From an uncultured Lentisphaeria bacterium (lineage in GTDB: Bacteria > Verrucomicrobiota > Lentisphaeria > Victivallales > Victivallaceae): 13,468 bases of DNA. The translations under genes and the position numbers were made by a program. This document shows, one piece after another, positions 8,178 through 13,468 of this stretch. Positions within the stretch are counted from its first letter, which is position 1, and each line of letters opens with the position of its first letter. The notes beneath the pieces are model-generated. The model worked only from the letters and a program-made list of their open reading frames with translations, was not told where the DNA came from and made no database searches. Location: positions 1-13,468 of the forward strand of contig CASFXO010000325.1 of the NCBI GenBank assembly GCA_949298665.1. The letters are read 5' to 3'.

Positions 8178-9689
8178 TCACTGTGTTTTTGCATCATCGT
8201 CCATTCCGCGCCGCGTCAATGCCGCGAGGCGCTCCGCCGCCTGCCGGAACCGCGCATGCGACGCCGCCCGGGGTTCATAACGCTCCGTCGGGAAAGACGT
8301 TCTGACCGTCTTCCGCGCCTCTTTCAGGTCCTTCAACACGCCCGCCGCCATGGCCTGTCCCAACAGATTGCCCACGGCCGTCGCCTCCACCGGACCGGCC
8401 ACCACCGGACGGCCCAGCGCATCCGCCGTCAACTGCATCAGCAGCCGGTCCCGGGTTCCTCCACCCACCACATGGAGACAGGCATAACACCGGCCCAGCA
8501 CCTGTTCCATTTCGTTTAATTTGCCGCAGAAGTAAAGCGCCAGCGAATCGTATACCGCCCGCACCACCTCCGCATCGGACAGCGTCGCCCCCTGCCCCGT
8601 CCGCGTGCAATACGCCCGGATCCGGACCGGCATGTCGCCCGGTTCGACAAATCCCGCATCATTCGGATCCACCAGAAAACGACACGGCTCCGCCTCCCGG
8701 GCCAGCGCTTCCATCTCCGCGAACGATCGTTCCCGCCCCTCTTCCTTCCAGGTGCGCCGGATCTCCTGCAGCAGCCAGCTGCCCATGATATTGGTCAGGA
8801 AGCGGATGGTGCCGTTCAACCCGCCTTCGTTGGTGAAACCGCTCCGTTCCGCCTCCGGCGACGGAAACGGTTGCGTGAGTTCGGTTCCCAGCAGCGCCCA
8901 GGTCCCGGCGCTGATGTAGGCACCGCCGGAGGCTTCGGCGAACGGCACCGCGGCCACTGCGCTGGCCGTGTCGTGTGAGCCGACTTTCCAGATCGGAATC
9001 GGTCCGCAGTCCAGTTCCTGCTGCAAGGTCTTCGAAAGCACGCCTCCCACCGTGCAAGGTGCCGCGATCGGCGGAAAAACGTCACGCGGTAAATCCAGGC
9101 GGTCGATCAACTCCCAATCCCATTGCCGCGTCCGGATATTCAGCAGATTGCCGGTACTGCAATTGGTATATTCCGCCCGGGCATCCCCCCCGAGCGACCG
9201 TCCCAGCGCATCGGCCATCATCAGCAGATAACTGTTTTCAAAATCGCCGGGATGCCGCTGCCGGTGTGCCACCAGCTGGTAGAGCGTGTTGATCCGCATG
9301 TGCTGAATCCCGGTCCGCCGGTACAGCTCCTCCGGAGCGATCCGGCTCCGGACTTCCGCCTCCGCCGCCAGCGTGCGTGCATCGCGGTAATGGTACGGCA
9401 AACGCCGGATTTCCCCGGTCGTCCGGTCGAACAATACATAATCCACCCCCCAGGTATCGATACCGATCCCGGCCAGACGCGGCGCCTCGGTCAATGCCCG
9501 CCGCAGACCTGTTTTCAACTCCTCCCGCAACCGCGGATAATCCCAGACGAGTCCATCCGTCGTCGTCACTGGGGCGTTCGGGAAACGGTGCACCTCCTTC
9601 AGCGTCCACTGACCGGACTCCAGTTTTCCCAGAATGGCCCGGCCGCTGGACGCGCCGAGATCAAATGCCAGAAACCATGCTTCCTTCAT
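8178..9689 (-). CDS. rhaB: Rhamnulokinase RhaB
   Basis: This FGGY-family sugar kinase (503 residues, usual length ~480-500) phosphorylates L-rhamnulose to L-rhamnulose-1-phosphate with ATP in the cytoplasm. Visible motifs are FDLGASSGRAILGKL (9-23, phosphate 1 loop of the actin-like fold), GIDTWGVDYVLFD (76-88), GSHDTASAV (237-245) with D240 at the catalytic-base position (D237 in E. coli RhaB), ISAGTWALLGTE (259-270) and, near the C-terminus, HVVGGGTRDRLLMQLTADAL with EATAVGN. The ATG at 9689 has AGGGGG about 5 nt upstream. It sits 26 nt after the aldolase gene and just before the symporter, so it is clearly in the operon. All landmarks are intact. The C-terminal ~15 residues are charged and variable. 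Confidence 0.96.
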   Translation of the reverse strand: MKEAWFLAFDLGASSGRAILGKLESGQWTLKEVHRFPNAPVTTTDGLVWDYPRLREELKTGLRRALTEAPRLAGIGIDTWGVDYVLFDRTTGEIRRLPYHYRDARTLAAEAEVRSRIAPEELYRRTGIQHMRINTLYQLVAHRQRHPGDFENSYLLMMADALGRSLGGDARAEYTNCSTGNLLNIRTRQWDWELIDRLDLPRDVFPPIAAPCTVGGVLSKTLQQELDCGPIPIWKVGSHDTASAVAAVPFAEASGGAYISAGTWALLGTELTQPFPSPEAERSGFTNEGGLNGTIRFLTNIMGSWLLQEIRRTWKEEGRERSFAEMEALAREAEPCRFLVDPNDAGFVEPGDMPVRIRAYCTRTGQGATLSDAEVVRAVYDSLALYFCGKLNEMEQVLGRCYACLHVVGGGTRDRLLMQLTADALGRPVVAGPVEATAVGNLLGQAMAAGVLKDLKEARKTVRTSFPTERYEPRAASHARFRQAAERLAALTRRGMDDDAKTQ

Positions 9690-9715
9690 GGCATCCCCCT
9701 GTCTTTTCCGATCGA

Positions 9716-10990
9716 TTATTCCGGCAACCGGAAGGCCCGGATCAGGTCGGCTACCTGTGATTCCGACATCGGCCGCATTCCGCCGAGCGTTCCGGCCTCG
9801 ATCGCCGCCCGCGCGCTGAATTCGGCCACCTCCAGCCGGTCGAACGCCTCATGCAGCGTGGCACCGCCGGTCAGCACCCAGCCGTTCGCCATCCGCACCA
9901 CCGGATACCGCGCGGAAAAAGTCCGCTCCAGCGCCGCCGTCGCCGCCGGATCCGTGCCGATTTCAAACGACGGCAGTTCCCGCAGCAGAATATAGCTTTC
10001 CGGAATCACCCGCGGATCAAATGGACGACCCGACAGCCCGTAAGCCGTCAGTTGCGGCGGCATGGCCGCAAAAACCGCGCGGACTTCCGGATGAAGCGCC
10101 AGCACCCGCCGCAGCAGTTCCGCCAGATCGCCGTCCGCCCCCGCCCGGCTCCCGGCGGGAATTCGGACAAAGTCCTCCGCCGTCATCGCCGCCCGGTCGG
10201 CCGAAGCCGACGGCAGCAGCAAAGACCCGTCCTTCAGCCGCAAGGCGCAGACGCCGACGGCGCTGCTGAACAATTCCTGACGCCAGGCGCGCTGCGTCAT
10301 CGCCGCCAATTGCCGCCGCGCCTCCACCTCTTCCGGATCCGCCGCAGACGGCACCGCCCCCGCCGCCGGAGTGCGATACCGCGGACACGCCGCCGCGGCC
10401 GCGCCGCTTCGGTCACGCACGCCCCCCAGCCGGACGGCCTGATTCTGCGCCCGACAGAGAAAATCCAGCAGTTCCAGCCGCCCATAGGCCTCGCCCAGAG
10501 AAGTGCCGACCACACAGACGCCGTGGTTTTCCAGCAGTACGGAGTCGTATCCTTCGGCAAAAGCCGCACCGACCTTGCCTCCCAGCGCCTCACTGCCCGG
10601 CACGTCGTAGGGAGCGAACCCCACGTCGCCGCAGACCGCATGAAACTCCGGACAGAGCGCCGGATCCGGGCGAACCCCGGCGATGCTGAACGCCACCGTC
10701 AACGGCGGATGCGCGTGCATCACGGCCCGCACCTCCGGCCGCAGTTGATAAACCGAGCGGTGAAACGGATATTCGCTGCTCGGCTGATGCCGTCCCTCCC
10801 GGCTGCCGTCCGGCCGGACGCAGACAATGTCTTCCGGCACCAGGCCCCCCTTGTCGATGCCGCCGGGGGTGATCCACAGATTGCCCGCGTCATCGAGAAT
10901 CGACAGATTCCCGCCGGACGTCGTCGTCAATCCCCTTTCATAAATCCGCCGCATGAACCTTACCAGCTGTTCCCGCGGATGCAGTTCCAT
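9716..10990 (-). CDS. Tandem class II aldolase, probable rhamnulose-1-phosphate aldolase
   Basis: This 424-residue cytoplasmic protein is twice the size of FucA/AraD-type aldolases. Domain 1 (~1-190) is a complete class II aldolase: TTTSGGNLS (22-30), PSSEYPFH with catalytic E73, HAHPP with metal ligands H92 and H94, and LLENHGV with H156. Domain 2 (~222-404) is a diverged copy: PEVRAVFAAMPP (301-312) aligns with PEVRAVMHAHPP (85-96), and MANGW with ENHGV, so all metal ligands and the Glu are lost. An Ala/Pro-rich linker (~196-220) joins them. Between rhaA and rhaB it should cleave L-rhamnulose-1-phosphate to DHAP and L-lactaldehyde, the role of RhaD. Domain 1 looks closer to FucA than to E. 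coli RhaD, so no symbol is given. The start has an excellent AAGGAG 7 nt upstream. It lies 44 nt after rhaA. Confidence 0.88.
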   Translation of the reverse strand: MELHPREQLVRFMRRIYERGLTTTSGGNLSILDDAGNLWITPGGIDKGGLVPEDIVCVRPDGSREGRHQPSSEYPFHRSVYQLRPEVRAVMHAHPPLTVAFSIAGVRPDPALCPEFHAVCGDVGFAPYDVPGSEALGGKVGAAFAEGYDSVLLENHGVCVVGTSLGEAYGRLELLDFLCRAQNQAVRLGGVRDRSGAAAAACPRYRTPAAGAVPSAADPEEVEARRQLAAMTQRAWRQELFSSAVGVCALRLKDGSLLLPSASADRAAMTAEDFVRIPAGSRAGADGDLAELLRRVLALHPEVRAVFAAMPPQLTAYGLSGRPFDPRVIPESYILLRELPSFEIGTDPAATAALERTFSARYPVVRMANGWVLTGGATLHEAFDRLEVAEFSARAAIEAGTLGGMRPMSESQVADLIRAFRLPE

Positions 10991-11034
10991 TCTCAGACTC
11001 CTTCCGTCTCCGTTCTCGCTTCCACCGCGCCGTT

Positions 11035-12291
11035 TCAGCGACGGCTCAATACCGTCCGTTCATATTCCTCCACTGTCCGGAGATATCCGGCGCCGACCGG
11101 AACACCTTCCCGCTGACAGAACCAGTCGTATACCGCCCCCAGCGGCAGCGTCCGATATTCCTCCATCAACGCCAGCTTGCGTCCGTTCCGGAACGCCTGC
11201 TCCAGCCGCGTCCATTCCGCCGCCGGCTCCAGCAGTGCTCCGAGCAGCGCCCTCTGCATGTTCCGTGTCCCGACCACCCAGGCGATCAGCCGATTGATGG
11301 TGCCGTCGAAATAATCCAGTCCGATGTGAATCCGGCGAAGATCCTGCCGGACCACCTCCCGGGCAATGGCCCGCAGCTCATCATCCAGCACCACCACATG
11401 ATCGCTGTCCCAGCGAACCGGACGGCTTACGTGCAGCAGGATTTCATCGACGAACTGAAGCACCGCGCTGATCTTGTCGCTGATCACCTCCGTCGGGTGA
11501 AAATGTCCGGCATCCAGACAGAGCATCAGATGGTGCCGGATGGCGTAACCCAGATAAAATTCGGCCGAACCGACCGTGCAGCTCTCGACGCCGATCCCGA
11601 ACAGCTTCGGTTCCACGGCGTCCCGCATCCACTGTGCCGGAAAGGATTCCGCCAGCGCCTCGTTCAGCGACGCCTCCAGCCGCTCCCGGGCTCCGGCCCG
11701 GTCCACGGTCACGTCCTTGAAACCGTCCGGCACCCAGATGTTCATGATGCAGGGCGTCTGAAGCTGCCGTCCCATCTCCGCCGCGATGCGGCGGCAGGCG
11801 CGCACATGCTCCACCCAGAATTGCCGCACCGCCGCGTCGGGATGGGACAGCGTCAACTGCGATGCCGCCATCGGGTGCCCGAAACAGGTCGGATTGAAAT
11901 CCAGGCCGATCCGCTGTTCCGCCGCCCAGTCGATCCAGCTTTGAAAATGTTCCGGCCGGATCCGGTTGCGCTCCACCCGTTCCGGGGTATCCAGATAAAC
12001 GGCATGAAGATTGAGGCGTTTCTGCCCGGGAATCAGGGCGAACGCCTGTTCCAGATCCCGGCGCAGTTCCGCCGGAGTCCGGGCCTTTCCCGGCTAATTG
12101 CCGGTGGCAAGGATGCCGCCGGACGGACCGCCGCCGCACTGTTCAAAACCGGTGACGTCGTCCCCCTGCCAGCAGTGCAGCGAAATCGGCAGCTGCGCCA
12201 GCGTTTCCAGCGCCTTTTCCGTATCGACGCCCCATTCGGCAAACTGTTCCCGGGCCTGCTGATAGCGTTGTTCAACCAGCGAATGCATCAT
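11035..12291 (-). pseudogene. rhaA: L-rhamnose isomerase RhaA, interrupted by an in-frame amber codon
   Basis: This 418-codon gene for the cytoplasmic, metal-dependent isomerase converting L-rhamnose to L-rhamnulose is in one continuous frame except for TAG at codon 66. Both sides match E. coli RhaA closely as recalled: SLHCWQGDDVTGFE and GGILATGN before the stop; PGKARTPAELRRDLEQ, AGHFHPTEVISDKIS, HVSRPVRWDSDHVV and GLDYFDGTINR after it. The metal and catalytic residues (Glu in GVES, Asp in CLDAGH, His in LLHVS, Asp in WDSDH and GLDYFD) are intact, as is the end EEYERTVLSRR. The start ATG 12291 is preferred (AAGGTGG 5 nt upstream); ATG 12288 and GTG 12300 are alternatives. As it stands translation gives a 65-residue fragment, with possible restart at GTG 11976. 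Alternatives to a real nonsense mutation are a sequencing error, suppression or recoding. It is first in the rha operon. Confidence 0.9.
12094..12096 (-). other. In-frame TAG inside rhaA at a conserved Tyr position
   Basis: On the minus strand the codons read GGC AAT TAG CCG GGA AAG, i.e. G-N-stop-P-G-K. E. coli RhaA, as recalled, reads TGNYPGKA here. One base change (TAC or TAT to TAG) explains it; there is no length change and the frame is kept on both sides. Confidence 0.95.
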
Positions 12292-12321
12292 GGTGTCCAC
12301 CTTGTTTCCACGTTCAAGTTT

Positions 12322-12369
12322 CTACGACAACGCTTCCGGGGGCGTCCGTCGCCCCGGAATCCCATTCAT
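12322..12369 (-). CDS. Possible 15-codon leader ORF, in frame with rhaA
   Basis: The ATG at 12369 is preceded by GGAGGAG with a 6-nt spacer, the best Shine-Dalgarno in this stretch. It encodes MNGIPGRRTPPEALS and stops at TAG (12322-12324). Continuing in the same frame leads through KLERGNKVDT directly into rhaA, so this could be a leader peptide, a former N-terminal extension, or chance. The peptide has no run of rhamnose-related or amino-acid-attenuation character. A GC-rich hairpin lies inside it. No known family is recognised. Confidence 0.3.
   Translation of the reverse strand: MNGIPGRRTPPEALS
12334..12359 (-). promoter_or_regulatory. GC-rich hairpin in the rhaA leader
   Basis: On the minus strand TTCCGGGGCG, loop ACGGA and CGCCCCCGGAA form a 10-bp stem with one bulged C. 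It lies about 40 nt upstream of the rhaA start and has no T-tract, so it is not a simple terminator. It could affect translation or mRNA processing of the operon. Confidence 0.4.
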
Positions 12370-12384
12370 GCGGCGCTCCTCCGG

Positions 12385-12392
12385 CCCCCCCC
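12385..12392. repeat. G8 homopolymer tract (C8 on the plus strand)
   Basis: Eight consecutive C on the plus strand sit just upstream of the leader ORF's Shine-Dalgarno. Such tracts are prone to slippage and to sequencing error. Confidence 0.6.
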
Positions 12393-12446
12393 AAAAACCG
12401 CCATACCCGACCGGACTGATTTTTCCTCCGCAACCGGAATCCGCTT

Positions 12447-12461
12447 TTCATACGTTTTGAA
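12447..12461. promoter_or_regulatory. Possible operator TTCA-N7-TGAA upstream of rhaA
   Basis: TTCATACGTTTTGAA is an imperfect inverted repeat about 155 nt upstream of the rhaA start, with a central ACGT reminiscent of LacI-family sites. No convincing -10/-35 pair adjoins it. It is weak evidence only. Confidence 0.2.
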
Positions 12462-12480
12462 GCCGGACACAGCGCCGTTT

Positions 12481-12549
12481 TCAGCAGCAGCAGCCGGCCA
12501 GCAGCAAGGCCATTGCAGCGCACGAAATCCATGCAGACAAATTTTTCAT
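12481..12549 (-). CDS. Tiny lipobox peptide (22 codons), perhaps a frameshifted lipoprotein
   Basis: The ATG at 12549 has AAGGCGG 4 nt upstream. The peptide starts MKNLSAWISC, continues with a hydrophobic stretch and ends MALLLAGCCC then TGA. This is a textbook lipoprotein signal (K2, hydrophobic core, lipobox LAGC with C20), yet only two Cys would follow the lipidated residue. A +1 shift at the CTGCTGCTGCTG tract opens a 38-codon continuation (start ENGAVSGF, end GGGRRSAA) whose TGA overlaps the next ORF's ATG as ATGA. It may therefore be a ~60-residue lipoprotein broken by an indel, or a genuine micro-lipoprotein. It lies 80 nt downstream of the ATPase gene. No family is recognised. Confidence 0.45.
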   Translation of the reverse strand: MKNLSAWISCAAMALLLAGCCC

Positions 12550-12574
12550 TTTCCCGCCTTTTTTCGCAGTTGAC

Positions 12575-12591
12575 GATATGGATACCATATC
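12575..12591. promoter_or_regulatory. Perfect 17-bp palindrome, probable operator
   Basis: GATATGGATACCATATC has 7-bp perfect arms and a 3-nt centre. It lies between the ATPase stop and the lipobox peptide start, 26 nt upstream of that ATG. It overlaps the weak candidate -10 described below, as expected of a repressor site. The regulator is unknown. Confidence 0.5.
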
Positions 12592-12611
12592 CCGGACGGC
12601 ATTTTTTGCAA
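12584..12611 (-). promoter_or_regulatory. Weak candidate promoter upstream of lipobox peptide and rha operon
   Basis: On the minus strand TTGCAA (12606-12611), a 16-nt spacer and TATGGT (12584-12589) match consensus at four of six positions each. It is the best pair seen in the 337-nt gap, and no better one is visible close to rhaA. Confidence 0.25.
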
Positions 12612-12628
12612 ATCACCGAAAAGTTTTT

Positions 12629-13468
12629 TTACGGCTCCGGTGCGGAAGGAACCGCCGGAGAAGCCTCCCCGCCGTTCCAGTTCAGCAGCAGGGCGGAATT
12701 CACGACCACCAGTACCGAACCGGCATTGTGTACCAGCGCCCCGACCACCGGATTGAGAATCCCGACCCCCGCGAGGATGATCGCGACGAAATTCAGAATC
12801 ATGGAAAGCGACAGATTCCATCGGATCGTACTCATGGTCCGCCGCGCCAGACGCACCAGAAAAGGCAGCTGCCGGATATCGTCATTCACCAGCACGATAT
12901 CGGCGGCATCCACGGCGATGTCGCTGCCGATTCCTCCCATGGCGATGCCGACCCGGGCCTTCTTCAGAGCCGGGGCGTCGTTGACGCCGTCTCCGACCAT
13001 GCAGACCGGTTCCCCTTCCCGGGTGCAACGGTCGATCCAGTCGAGTTTGTCTTCCGGCAGACACTCCGCGAGAAACTCTTCAATCCCGGCCTGCCCGGCG
13101 ATCCGCTGCGCCGCGGGACGATGGTCGCCGGTCAACAGCACCGGCCGCACCTGCCTGGCCCGCAACGCGGCAATGGTGCCGGGCACGTGTTCCCGGATTT
13201 CGTCCGCAAGCGCAATGAGTCCGCAGAACCGCCCGTCCACCGCCAGCCGGACCAGAGTGGCCCCTGCGGCACCTTCGCGGCACACGGCCTCCCGCACCGT
13301 CGCGTCCGGTTCGATTCCGGCCTCGCGAAACAGTCTTTCATTGCCCGCCAGCAGCGTCCTGCCCGCCACCCGGGCGGAGACCCCCTGCCCCGGACTCATT
13401 GCGAAATTCTCCGGCGCCGGGATCTCCCGATCCGGGTATTGTCGCCGATATCCCGCGACCACGGCCTT
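12629..13468 (-). CDS. P1B-type heavy-metal-translocating ATPase, C-terminal part (5' partial)
   Basis: The last 279 residues of a membrane metal pump are present; the frame is open through the window edge and the metal-binding, actuator and phosphorylation (DKTG) parts lie outside. Residues 1-2 (KA) continue the nucleotide-binding domain, with PGQGVSARV (26-34) as the usual GxG element. The P-domain has LLTGDH (111-116), MVGDGVNDAPAL (157-168) and AMGGIGSDIAVDAADIVLVNDD (176-197). Two membrane segments follow (~219-238 and ~240-263), with HNAGSVLVVVNSALLL in the last. That H-N-x-x-S pattern differs from CopA's last segment and is nearer Zn/Cd/Co-type pumps, so copper is less likely, but metal identity cannot be fixed. 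A hydrophilic Pro/Ala tail ends the protein at TAA. There is no clear terminator after it, so transcription could run toward the rha operon. Confidence 0.93.
   Translation of the reverse strand, partial: KAVVAGYRRQYPDREIPAPENFAMSPGQGVSARVAGRTLLAGNERLFREAGIEPDATVREAVCREGAAGATLVRLAVDGRFCGLIALADEIREHVPGTIAALRARQVRPVLLTGDHRPAAQRIAGQAGIEEFLAECLPEDKLDWIDRCTREGEPVCMVGDGVNDAPALKKARVGIAMGGIGSDIAVDAADIVLVNDDIRQLPFLVRLARRTMSTIRWNLSLSMILNFVAIILAGVGILNPVVGALVHNAGSVLVVVNSALLLNWNGGEASPAVPSAPEP

Noticed and set aside
6640..8280. 546-codon plus-strand ORF opposite the symporter and the end of rhaB
   Set aside because: It is His/Arg/Gln/Pro-rich with no recognisable motifs and lies antisense to a protein with clear GPH signatures; it reflects GC-rich codon bias.
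9851..11116. 421-codon plus-strand ORF opposite the aldolase gene
   Set aside because: It is Arg/Pro/Gln-rich antisense with no domain, while the minus strand encodes an unmistakable aldolase.
12334..12359. Hairpin before rhaA as an intrinsic terminator
   Set aside because: The stem is strong but no T-run follows on either strand.
11326..12573. 415-codon plus-strand ORF opposite rhaA and its upstream region
   Set aside because: It is antisense to conserved rhaA, of biased composition and without a sensible ribosome site.
12314..12616. 100-codon minus-strand ORF in the gap before rhaA
   Set aside because: Composition is mixed with no domain; the lipobox peptide and its ribosome site are in a different frame and explain the region better.
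1..13468. CRISPR arrays, insertion sequences, tRNA or rRNA genes
   Set aside because: No spaced direct repeats, transposase motifs or cloverleaf-like or rRNA sequence was seen on either strand by eye.

Overview
The window is GC-rich, tightly packed bacterial DNA with a carbohydrate-degrading character. A polysaccharide-lyase-like protein, a GH29-related protein and an L-rhamnose operon share the space with a LysR regulator, a membrane/nucleotide-kinase fusion and a heavy-metal ATPase. Protein style (many divergent CAZyme-like genes, a tandem class II aldolase, a cytidylate-kinase-like fusion) recalls the Planctomycetota-Verrucomicrobiota-Chlamydiota group, perhaps a gut Lentisphaerota such as Victivallales. 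This placement is an impression from gene style, not from a marker gene.

Left part, plus strand: the C-terminal ~1,000 residues of a heparinase II/III-like lyase fused to a PQQ/FG-GAP-type beta-propeller (1-3030), closed by a strong intrinsic terminator (3049-3077). A LysR regulator (3102-3995, minus) is transcribed divergently, across a short AT-rich promoter island, from a DUF6198/YczE-like membrane protein fused to a cytidylate-kinase-like domain (4132-5613, plus). A cytoplasmic GH29-like glycosidase homologue whose usual His-His fucose-binding motif is absent (5691-6758, plus) follows.

Right part, minus strand (read right to left): the C-terminal third of a P1B heavy-metal ATPase (12629-13468, cut by the window edge), then a 337-nt stretch, then the rhamnose operon rhaA, class II aldolase (rhaD role), rhaB and a GPH-family sugar:cation symporter. 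Together these would import rhamnose or a rhamnoside and convert L-rhamnose via rhamnulose and rhamnulose-1-phosphate to DHAP and L-lactaldehyde. No rhamnose mutarotase or rha-specific regulator lies in the window.

The most notable observation is that rhaA is interrupted by one in-frame amber codon (12094-12096) exactly where E. coli RhaA, as recalled, has a Tyr, while the rest of the gene is intact. The stretch upstream is also odd. It holds a 22-codon lipobox peptide that may be a frameshifted lipoprotein, a 15-codon ORF with an excellent Shine-Dalgarno that is in frame with rhaA and also ends in TAG, a GC-rich hairpin, a G8 tract and a perfect 17-bp palindrome. None of the other genes in the window ends in TAG.
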